From an uncultured bacterium (GTDB lineage: Bacteria; Bacteroidota; Bacteroidia; Bacteroidales; Bacteroidaceae), in assembly GCA_905215555.1 (NCBI GenBank), contig CAJMQU010000019.1:1-64000 (forward strand): a DNA stretch of 64,000 bases, given 5' to 3'. A program made the position numbers and the translations under genes. The notes under the pieces are model-generated. The model was not told the origin of the DNA and searched no databases. It saw only the letters and a program-made list of their open reading frames with translations. Of the stretch, positions 8,395 to 16,509 are shown piece after piece; positions within the stretch are counted from its first letter, which is position 1, and every line of letters begins with the position of its first letter.

Positions 8395-9954
8395 TTACTT
8401 TTTCTCTTCTTTTGTTACCGCCGCCCATTCTGCAGCTCCTTTTTCTTTTAGTTTTGCCGTGAAAGCCTTAGCTTTCTCCATAGCAGCGCTTTCTTCTTCC
8501 GGAGAAGCATAGGCATGCTTATACCCTTTCACCTTATTCCATTCACCGCGAGTAAAGTCCGGGAAAGCAACAGAAGCACAATTGTTATCCATCGACAACT
8601 CTCCCAACTCAGCCAAACAGCACCATTCAGCCAAATCGTACACATCCATATCCAACGGAAGGCCGTTTTGCAGACAATATACCAGACGACTATCCATGAT
8701 GAAGTCCATACCACCATGTCCGCCAACTTCCTTTGCCATTTCGCCATATTTCTTCAGAATAGGATGCTGATATTTAGCCACCAAAGCTTCCATATCTTTT
8801 TCAGACATGAAACTATGAGAATTCAGATTGTCCACTTTCGGTGCAACTCCCGATGCATTCATCTGCTTTGCATCCAGTGCATAACCTTCAATCGGGTATT
8901 TATTCGCAAAGCCTTTGGAACCGGTCAGTTGATATAAACGATTATAAGGTTGCGGAGTCATCACATCATGCTGTATCTCAATAACCTTTCCGTTCTCCGT
9001 ACGAATCAGCGTAGTCGTATGGTCACCGTTACGGAAATTCTCGCAAGGTTGCCCTGTTCTTTCTTCCACCAATGACTTGCCCACTACCGATTTAGTATCC
9101 ATGGCAACCAATGTTTTCATGCGGTCACCACGGTGTATGTCCAGCGCTTGTGCCACAGGACCAAGGCCATGAGTAGCATACACGTCTCCACGGTGTTTCA
9201 TGTTATATTCCAGACGCCAGCCCAGTTTATCATTCTCGCCATTCTTCCAGTAATAATCCCAGAAAGGTTCCAGATTGTGGATGTAAGCACCCTGTGCACG
9301 AACGACTTCGCCAAATACACCTTGTTGCGCCATGTTGAGAGTATTCATCTCAAACCAATCATAGCAGCAGTTTTCAAGGATCATGCAGTGCTTACGAGTT
9401 TTCTCGCTCATATCTATCAACGCCCAGCATTCTTTCAGATCCATAGCCGAAGGCACTTCAATGGCTACATTCTTATTATTCTCCATCGCACACATTGCCA
9501 CGGGGAAATGGTGAAGCCAATCGGTAGCTATATAAACCAAATCTATGTCATCACGCTTGCACAACTCTTCATATCCCTTTTCCCCTGAGTATACGGCAGC
9601 TTTAGGCATGGAAGCTTTTTGCAGATACTTCTGGCATCTATCCGCCCGTTCCTTCTCATAATCGCACAATGCTACAATCTCTACACCCGGGATATACGTG
9701 AAACGTTCCACAGCCCCCGGACCACGCATTCCTAAACCTACAAACCCCACGCGAACCGTTTCCATTTTAGGCAGAGCCAGTTCGATAACACTTGTTTGTC
9801 CGGCAGGGCGCTCAGGAGTTTCCACTACAATAGTACCCTTGTCCCAGTTCCACTTCGTCCCCTTGTCTGAAATCTGTTGTTCCGGCTGCTTTTGGATCGT
9901 ACATGCAGCCAGTGCAATACATGCACTCAACAATAAAAATTTAAAATTCTTCAT
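8395..9954 (-). CDS. GH109-like NAD-dependent glycosidase lipoprotein (Gfo/Idh/MocA fold)
   Basis: This 519-residue protein starts with a lipoprotein signal (lipobox LAAC, Cys18). A dinucleotide-binding Rossmann motif GFVGLGMRGPG sits at 70-80, followed by EVPSAMDLKECW and THGLGPVAQAL. These are typical of the Gfo/Idh/MocA oxidoreductase fold and, in this combination, of GH109 enzymes that cleave alpha-N-acetylgalactosaminides by an NAD-dependent oxidation-elimination route. It should be anchored in the periplasm or outer membrane. It is the last gene of the operon, 60 bp after the GH2 gene. Substrate in this locus is unproven; other GH109-like members may act on other sugars. Confidence 0.82.
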   Translation of the reverse strand: MKNFKFLLLSACIALAACTIQKQPEQQISDKGTKWNWDKGTIVVETPERPAGQTSVIELALPKMETVRVGFVGLGMRGPGAVERFTYIPGVEIVALCDYEKERADRCQKYLQKASMPKAAVYSGEKGYEELCKRDDIDLVYIATDWLHHFPVAMCAMENNKNVAIEVPSAMDLKECWALIDMSEKTRKHCMILENCCYDWFEMNTLNMAQQGVFGEVVRAQGAYIHNLEPFWDYYWKNGENDKLGWRLEYNMKHRGDVYATHGLGPVAQALDIHRGDRMKTLVAMDTKSVVGKSLVEERTGQPCENFRNGDHTTTLIRTENGKVIEIQHDVMTPQPYNRLYQLTGSKGFANKYPIEGYALDAKQMNASGVAPKVDNLNSHSFMSEKDMEALVAKYQHPILKKYGEMAKEVGGHGGMDFIMDSRLVYCLQNGLPLDMDVYDLAEWCCLAELGELSMDNNCASVAFPDFTRGEWNKVKGYKHAYASPEEESAAMEKAKAFTAKLKEKGAAEWAAVTKEEKK

Positions 9955-10014
9955 AATATATAATTATTAATTCCCTCTTCTAAAGGGATGTGTTTTCTCA
10001 ATAGTATATAAGTT

Positions 10015-13000
10015 TCAATACTCATAGCGGAGTGACCGGTCAAGCTCATTCCCCGTTTTCACCGGCACCAATGTAAATCCCCACTCATAATCCTGATTAG
10101 CGGGTATCGTGTAACCGGGTTGTACTTTTGCTCCCCAACTATCATAACCGGCTACTCCCTGTTGTTTCATATCAACGCATACTTCTACAAAATCCCGGAA
10201 AACAATGTCATTGACATGGGTCATTTTTCGCATGACATTTCCGGCTTCATCCACATTATGATCTTTTATTTCCTCCGGAGAACGGTTGCGCCATTGATAT
10301 GGATGTGACGATTCTTCCGAATCAAAATCTTCCACCGTATTCCTCAATGCATTGAAGCCTATGGTCTGATCTGCCTGTATCAGTAGTCCACGCCCCTCCT
10401 TATCCGTCAAAGCCACCCAACGGGTATCGGTACGATGTCCATTTTCCTGTGGACGCACATAGTCTACATACATATCATCAGCAGTTGTCTTATAACGTCC
10501 TACCATGGAACCCGCATTACGATCCACGTAATTTTCCTCCGGTCCGCGCCCAAAATATTCCACCATATTCATTTCCTGAGGCATGCGAAAACGTACACCG
10601 ATACGAGGCACTTCAAGCAGATTTTTCTTTTCCTGCTTTTTACCGGGAGTATAAGTAGCAAGATGAGTATCTTCCGGAATATCAGTTTCTACCGCATTCT
10701 GATCGGTCGAGGTAAACTTCACTGCCACATTGACCACTCCATCCGGATATATTTTATAATCCACCAAATATTGATTACCGGCCGGCAAAGTATATATTGC
10801 ACTCACTACTGCATTTTTTCCATCCATTCTTACAGATGCATCACTTACCTTAAAGTTACGGCTCGACACCTTCCATATCTGCAAACGTTTCGGGTTAGTG
10901 TTACCATAGTCATTATCATTAGGCGCACGCCAAAAATTAGGTTGCACGCCAAAGCCTTTATCAAAATATTCAATACCATTCACCTGATAGGAAGTAACCA
11001 TTCCTGAAGCACGATTAAACTCAAAATACACTTTAGGGGAAGAAACAATCAGGTTATTTTCCTCCTCTTTTGAATTCAAAGCCGGACCAGATGTCTTATA
11101 CGCTGTTTTGGCAGCATCTGCCGATAGCCTGAACTGTTCATAAGCAATTTCATATCCCGCCGGTATCAGCGGTTCAGCTTGAGTGGTAAGTACGCTAAAA
11201 TGTACAAAGTATTCCACTCCGGCTTTTCCCTTCACATTTTTCACAGGGATAGAAAATTCTTTTTCCGCCTGTGGAGCTACATCTAAAGTCAGTTTTCCCT
11301 TTTTCACGATAATACCGTTAGCACGCAATTCATACTGAATGGCATATTTTTCCAGATTGGTGAAATAAAAACGGTTAACGACCTGATATTTCCCGGCAGC
11401 TGCATCAACAGCCCTGAAAGCTACATTCTGGTGTGCATATTTCACTTCTGTCATGGCGGGATGCGGTTTACGGTCAGGACCAACCAAACCATTGCAACAG
11501 AAATTACCGTCGCTCGGCATGTTTACACCGTAATCACCTCCGTATGCCCAGTACCGACGTCCATTTTCATCCGTTCTCAACAGTCCCTGATCCACCCAGT
11601 CCCAGATATATCCGCCCTGAAGATTAGGATACTTATAAATTTCTTTCCACTGGTCCCACAGATTACCATTCGAATTTCCCATGGCATGAGAGTATTCCGA
11701 AGGAACTACCGGACGATCAGATCCTGTTTCTCCAATATATCTCAGCCATTCTGCACTGGGGTATTGCGGCACATACATATCCGTATTCCACTCCCACTGC
11801 GCACGCTCATAATTCACAGGTCTATCCATCAAGTTTTTATCCTGATTTTTCACCCATAAGTATGTCTGATAGAAATTGTAACCATTACCACCTTCATTTC
11901 CCAAAGACCAGAACGTTACGGAAGGATGGTTTTTATTACGTTCGTACATGTTCATCGTACGATACATGTGCGGCTTCAGCCATTCCGGGTTATTACCTAA
12001 TGTCCCTCCTCTGCGCAAATCGTAATACATTCCATGTGATTCGATATTGGCCTCATCGTATACATATAGTCCGAATTCATCACACAATTCATAAAAACGG
12101 CGATCTTGCGGATAATGACAGAGACGAACCGTATTTATATTATTACGCTTCATCAGTTCAAAATCCTTACGCATAAGTTCTTCTGTCACATAATGCCCTG
12201 TCCGTTCATCATGTTCATGGATATTGACTCCCTTTAATTTTAAAGGTTGTCCGTTAATCATAAGTACTACATACGGTTTTCCATTCTTAGCTTTCTGATC
12301 TATTTCCTTGATTTCAATCCGCCGGAAACCGACATTGAAAGGAATAACCTCAGTCACCTTATTTCCTTCTTTCAGTGTAACCAATAGTTTATATAGATCA
12401 GGAGATTCAGAAGTCCAGGTTTTTACTTCCGGTAGGTTTGCATCAAATGTGACTGTCCGGACACCTGCACCTTCTACATCGCAGTTCTCTGTAGACGTAA
12501 CGACTGTCTTTCCGGAAGATTTATCTATCAACTCATAAAGCACCTGCAGTTTTTTACCCGACGGAACATTATTACGGATATCAACAGCCAATTTAAAAAT
12601 GCCATTTGCATAACTATCGTCCAAGGTAGAAACCACACGAAAATCTTTCACAGCCGTTTTGGGCTGAGAATAAAGAAAGACGTCACGTTCAATACCGCTC
12701 AGACGCCAAAAATCCTGGCATTCCAGATACGAGCCGGTACTCCAGCGAAATATTTTCAGAACCAGTGTATTCTTACCGTCCCGGATATATTTGTTTATCA
12801 AGTATTCTGCCGGATTTTTAGAATCCTCATTATAACCTACTTCCTGCCCGTTCAGATATACATAGACTCCGGATTTCGCACCTGCTATATGCAGGTAAAT
12901 ATCACGTGACATCCAATCTTCCGGGACCGTTATTTCCCGTCGGTAAATGCCTACCGGTATATCATCGGGCAACTGCGGGGGTTGTGGATTAAGTGCCTTA

Positions 13001-13383
13001 AATTCATATCCGTGATTGGTATAAATAGGTATACCATATCCTTGCGTTTCCCAGTTTCCAGGAACCTGAATATCATTCCATCCCTTCATCTCAGCAACCG
13101 GCTGAACAGCATCTGCAGGTAAATTGCGATGTGAATCAGAATAATAGAATTTCCAGGTTCCATTGAGCAACTTATAATATTTGCTGTTTTCATACTTCCC
13201 ACTCAATGCCGCCTGACGGGTATCATACGTCATGAAAGCCGTACGAGGGGCTTCCCTATTCACGGAGACGGTCTGAATATCCTGCCAATAAGGAAGAATA
13301 TGTGTGTTCCTATCACTTGTATTTGCCACAACAGAAGCACTCATCATGCAAGCGCCCATTAAGATTGTCAGACTTCTATTCAT
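10015..13383 (-). CDS. GH2 family beta-galactosidase-like enzyme
   Basis: This 1122-residue protein with an N-terminal signal peptide (about 1-20) has the LacZ layout: sugar-binding jelly roll (about 45-245), two immunoglobulin-like regions, the TIM barrel (about 355-660) and a C-terminal small-chain domain. The acid/base Glu lies in SLGNEGGNG (E497) and the nucleophile in PSEYSHAMGNS (E563). HEHDERTGHYV and RLCHYPQ are barrel signatures. It removes terminal beta-linked sugars, probably galactose, from oligosaccharides in the periplasm. Some GH2 relatives are beta-glucuronidases, so the sugar is inferred. It lies 47 bp after the GH88-type gene in the same operon. Confidence 0.9.
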   Translation of the reverse strand: MNRSLTILMGACMMSASVVANTSDRNTHILPYWQDIQTVSVNREAPRTAFMTYDTRQAALSGKYENSKYYKLLNGTWKFYYSDSHRNLPADAVQPVAEMKGWNDIQVPGNWETQGYGIPIYTNHGYEFKALNPQPPQLPDDIPVGIYRREITVPEDWMSRDIYLHIAGAKSGVYVYLNGQEVGYNEDSKNPAEYLINKYIRDGKNTLVLKIFRWSTGSYLECQDFWRLSGIERDVFLYSQPKTAVKDFRVVSTLDDSYANGIFKLAVDIRNNVPSGKKLQVLYELIDKSSGKTVVTSTENCDVEGAGVRTVTFDANLPEVKTWTSESPDLYKLLVTLKEGNKVTEVIPFNVGFRRIEIKEIDQKAKNGKPYVVLMINGQPLKLKGVNIHEHDERTGHYVTEELMRKDFELMKRNNINTVRLCHYPQDRRFYELCDEFGLYVYDEANIESHGMYYDLRRGGTLGNNPEWLKPHMYRTMNMYERNKNHPSVTFWSLGNEGGNGYNFYQTYLWVKNQDKNLMDRPVNYERAQWEWNTDMYVPQYPSAEWLRYIGETGSDRPVVPSEYSHAMGNSNGNLWDQWKEIYKYPNLQGGYIWDWVDQGLLRTDENGRRYWAYGGDYGVNMPSDGNFCCNGLVGPDRKPHPAMTEVKYAHQNVAFRAVDAAAGKYQVVNRFYFTNLEKYAIQYELRANGIIVKKGKLTLDVAPQAEKEFSIPVKNVKGKAGVEYFVHFSVLTTQAEPLIPAGYEIAYEQFRLSADAAKTAYKTSGPALNSKEEENNLIVSSPKVYFEFNRASGMVTSYQVNGIEYFDKGFGVQPNFWRAPNDNDYGNTNPKRLQIWKVSSRNFKVSDASVRMDGKNAVVSAIYTLPAGNQYLVDYKIYPDGVVNVAVKFTSTDQNAVETDIPEDTHLATYTPGKKQEKKNLLEVPRIGVRFRMPQEMNMVEYFGRGPEENYVDRNAGSMVGRYKTTADDMYVDYVRPQENGHRTDTRWVALTDKEGRGLLIQADQTIGFNALRNTVEDFDSEESSHPYQWRNRSPEEIKDHNVDEAGNVMRKMTHVNDIVFRDFVEVCVDMKQQGVAGYDSWGAKVQPGYTIPANQDYEWGFTLVPVKTGNELDRSLRYEY

Positions 13384-13430
13384 ACCATTAGATTATGTTA
13401 GACAAACAATTCACAAAATAAACTATTTAT

Positions 13431-14687
13431 TTAATACAAAGGACTCTTACCGGCACTTTTTTTGCACGCCATTCTATTTTTATATCTCAGCAATGCTTCC
13501 AGATAATAATAATCTGCATACACCAAAGGAACATCTATCTCACTTTCATGGGGAATACTTCCTACGCTATGCATCAGAATAAAATTACAGTTCGTCCCCG
13601 CTTCCGCCAAATAAGCCGGCGAGGAGAGATTCTTCAATATATGTTCAGCCGCCTGTTCATACCTTTCCCCATCAGCCACATAATCTGCCAACTCCAAAAA
13701 AGCTGAAGCAACAATGGCTGCTGCCGAAGCATCACGCGGTACTTCCTTAAACATCTGAGGATCATAGTTCCAATCAGGAACATATCCTTCCTGACCGGCA
13801 TTGAAATCCCAATATGGTACCCCGTCTTCCGGCAAATTCGGATGATTCAGCCAAAAGTCGGCCGTATGTATGGCCATGTCCAGGAAATCTTTTCTTTTTG
13901 TCTCACGATAGGCCATCGTATAGCCGTAAATAGCCCATGCCTGTCCACGCGCCCAAGCAGAATTGTCCGAAAAGCCCTGACAAGTAGCTTTATGAAGCAC
14001 TTTTCCGGTCTCCTCGTCATAATTCACTACGTGATAATTACTATAATCTGCACGGAACTGATTCTTCGCAGTGGTTTCAGCATGCTTATTAGCAATATTT
14101 GCATAGACAGAATCTCCTGTTACTTTCGTTGCAAAATACAAAAGTTCCAGATTCATCATATTATCAATGATCACAGGATAGAACCACTCATCTATTCCGT
14201 TCCATGCTTTTCGATAATTCCATGACTCGATACACCCCGTTTTCTCATTAAAACGAGTGCACAGTGAACGGGCAGACTCTACCAAAATGTCTTTATAGGC
14301 TTCATTACCGGTCAAACGATATGCATTGCCAAAACTACAGTACATCAGAAAACCGATATCGTGGTGATTGGTCAGCTTCTTCAACGGTTCAAGAGCCTCG
14401 GTCCATTTTATTGCAGCCTCTTTCCAGTTTTCATTACGATTATATTCATATACATACCACAAGCATCCCGGATAGAATCCTTCGGTCCAATCATTCTTTT
14501 TCGTAGTTTTCAATTTTCCGTCTTTAGTGGTACGCGGATACTCAGTAGGTTCCGGTATCGCTTTCAACTGAGCAGAAAGTTGCTGTTCCGCTCGTTCAAA
14601 ACCACGAGACACAATATTTTCCTCATTCCTTGTGCCACACGAACAAAGAACAAGTAAACACAATATCCAAAGTTTATTCATTTTCAT
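13431..14687 (-). CDS. GH88-type unsaturated glucuronyl hydrolase, lipoprotein
   Basis: This 418-residue alpha/alpha-barrel enzyme begins with a short lipoprotein signal (LCSC, Cys17). The two conserved aspartates of GH88 are seen in NHHDIGF (D110) and IIDNMMNL (D175), with SAWARGQAWAIYGY and WDFNAG further on. GH88 enzymes hydrate the 4,5-unsaturated uronic acid at the end of oligosaccharides that polysaccharide lyases release. The PL8 lyase encoded at 29.1 kb in the same locus would make exactly that product. It is separated from the susD gene by a strong hairpin at 14752-14793. Confidence 0.9.
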   Translation of the reverse strand: MKMNKLWILCLLVLCSCGTRNEENIVSRGFERAEQQLSAQLKAIPEPTEYPRTTKDGKLKTTKKNDWTEGFYPGCLWYVYEYNRNENWKEAAIKWTEALEPLKKLTNHHDIGFLMYCSFGNAYRLTGNEAYKDILVESARSLCTRFNEKTGCIESWNYRKAWNGIDEWFYPVIIDNMMNLELLYFATKVTGDSVYANIANKHAETTAKNQFRADYSNYHVVNYDEETGKVLHKATCQGFSDNSAWARGQAWAIYGYTMAYRETKRKDFLDMAIHTADFWLNHPNLPEDGVPYWDFNAGQEGYVPDWNYDPQMFKEVPRDASAAAIVASAFLELADYVADGERYEQAAEHILKNLSSPAYLAEAGTNCNFILMHSVGSIPHESEIDVPLVYADYYYLEALLRYKNRMACKKSAGKSPLY

Positions 14688-14751
14688 CCTTAATCTCTTT
14701 TACCTGATTAATTAATTATTTAATGTATATAATCCATACCGGATAATTAGC

Positions 14752-14793
14752 AGGAAGGCCGCTCTGACCTTTCAATGTTGCAGCGGCCTTCCT
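14752..14793 (-). terminator. Intra-operon hairpin after the susCD block
   Basis: A perfect 12-bp GC-rich stem (AGGAAGGCCGCT at 14752-14763, complement at 14782-14793) has an 18-nt loop. On the minus strand no long T run follows, so partial attenuation or protection of the susCD mRNA end is more likely than full termination. It stands between the transport genes and the enzyme genes. Confidence 0.6.
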
Positions 14794-14815
14794 CTGTCTA
14801 TATTTACTAAACTGG

Positions 14816-16495
14816 TTACTTCCAGCCCGGATTCTGCTTCAATTTATCATTCTTGAAAAGTTCCGTGTTAGCAATCGGATAGAAGTATAACTTATCATCA
14901 ACAGAACGTGTATCCAATAATTGCCTTGCATATTTTACGTCTGCTTCTCCCTTCGTTATCTTCACTCCATAAATCTCCTTCGAAGCATCCAGTTCTTTCC
15001 ATCGACGGAGATCCCAGAAACGATGCCCTTCAAAAGCAAGTTCAACTCGACGTTCATTCTTCAGACGTTTCAGAAAATCTGCCGGTGATAAAGTTTCAGA
15101 CAATGCGGGCATTTTTACTCCGTCTCTGCCACGCACCTGATTTACAGCCTGCAATGCAGACATACCACATTTTTCATTCGTAAATGTAATGTCATCATAA
15201 GCATTGACCATAGCCTCGGCATAGTTTAGCAAAACTTCCGCATATCTGAACAATATCCAGTTGTGATGGGCCTTTGTGGTTGGTGCACCCGCCTCAAAAC
15301 TTACACTGCTGTTGACATACTTACGCAAGTAGTATCCTGTCGTCGTAGCATTAGTCAATGGCAACCCATTGCTTCCTCCTTCCCATATTTCCACTTCCTG
15401 ATCTGCCGGCCACTTCATGCTGTTGTGAACAATAGTCAGATAAAAACGCGGATCTCTCTGGGCGTAAGGATTCTCACGCATAGCTTCATTATTCCAGTCA
15501 AAAGGCTCACCGTTGCTCATTTCAAAGGCACTTGCCAGATTTTCCGTCGGACAAGTAGACGTCTTCCCTCCTGTCACTCCCATAGGAAAATTAGAGGCCT
15601 CGAAACTGTTATTTTCTCCGTTAGGACGAGCCCAAATGACCTCTTGGCTTCTATTATTCTGCGCACTGAACAGATTAGCAAAATTCTTATCCAAAGTATA
15701 TCCCAAAGCAGACTGGTTGCCTATAATCTCATAAGCGGCTTCTGCAGCGGCAATCCATTTACTTTTATCATTATTCGGATTGAACAAAGGACTTGCAGCG
15801 TATAATGCGGCACGAGCTTTCAACGCCAGGGCAACTCCCTTCGTCACACGTCCTGTTTCTTGTTCTTTTCCGAAGTTTGCATAACTCACCGGAAGCAGTT
15901 TGGCCATTTCCGTACATTCGGAAATGATAAAATCCAAAATCACATCGGCTGACACAGGTTCAGCATTATTCGCCTCTTCTTTAGTCACAACTTTTGTTAC
16001 TAACGGGATATTCCGATAGCGCTTTACCAACTCAAAATAGAAGAATGCACGCAAAAAGCGAACCTCATATTCGTAATTCGGATATTCCTTCATCCAGTCT
16101 TCATATTCGTCTCCATACTTCCAGTCTTCGAAAGTCAGTCCTACCATATTTTCCAAATAGAAATTAGCATCGTGAATTCCTGAATAATAGTTGGAAAACT
16201 TGTCGTCAACCGTAGTATTGGCAGACCAGGTTCCATTTACAAACCTCTGTATCTTTGAAGTTCTGTAAACATGTACGGCATCATCTGTAGCTGCATCCTG
16301 CATCGCCCCGTCAATACTACAGAAATCCTGAGGTAAATAGCTATAGACATTCGTTACAAACTGCTTAACACGTGCATAACTTCCCTGGATCTGCTCTTTT
16401 GAATAATAATCCGACTCATTGCAGTCCATGAAATCACAGGCAGCAAATAAAAACAGTGACAGAAATATTATTATATATTTATTTATAGATTTCAT
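14816..16495 (-). CDS. SusD/RagB-family glycan-binding lipoprotein (pair 2, acidic-glycan PUL)
   Basis: This 559-residue protein has a lipoprotein signal (LFAAC) and the SusD signatures: TPR-like helices with RFLRAFFYFELVKRYRNIPLV, FRYAEVLLNYAEAM, NERRVELAFEGHRFWDLRRW, and the C-terminal KQNPGWK. SusD proteins sit on the cell surface and close over the paired SusC channel while holding the glycan. It follows its susC partner by 14 bp. Confidence 0.95.
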   Translation of the reverse strand: MKSINKYIIIFLSLFLFAACDFMDCNESDYYSKEQIQGSYARVKQFVTNVYSYLPQDFCSIDGAMQDAATDDAVHVYRTSKIQRFVNGTWSANTTVDDKFSNYYSGIHDANFYLENMVGLTFEDWKYGDEYEDWMKEYPNYEYEVRFLRAFFYFELVKRYRNIPLVTKVVTKEEANNAEPVSADVILDFIISECTEMAKLLPVSYANFGKEQETGRVTKGVALALKARAALYAASPLFNPNNDKSKWIAAAEAAYEIIGNQSALGYTLDKNFANLFSAQNNRSQEVIWARPNGENNSFEASNFPMGVTGGKTSTCPTENLASAFEMSNGEPFDWNNEAMRENPYAQRDPRFYLTIVHNSMKWPADQEVEIWEGGSNGLPLTNATTTGYYLRKYVNSSVSFEAGAPTTKAHHNWILFRYAEVLLNYAEAMVNAYDDITFTNEKCGMSALQAVNQVRGRDGVKMPALSETLSPADFLKRLKNERRVELAFEGHRFWDLRRWKELDASKEIYGVKITKGEADVKYARQLLDTRSVDDKLYFYPIANTELFKNDKLKQNPGWK

Positions 16496-16509
16496 ATTGT
16501 TCTACTTTT

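Noticed and set aside
10435..11007. 190-codon plus-strand frame opposite the GH2 gene
   Set aside because: It is a shadow of the GH2 coding sequence with His- and Ile-rich composition typical of antisense reading. Similar long antisense frames over the other genes were rejected for the same reason.
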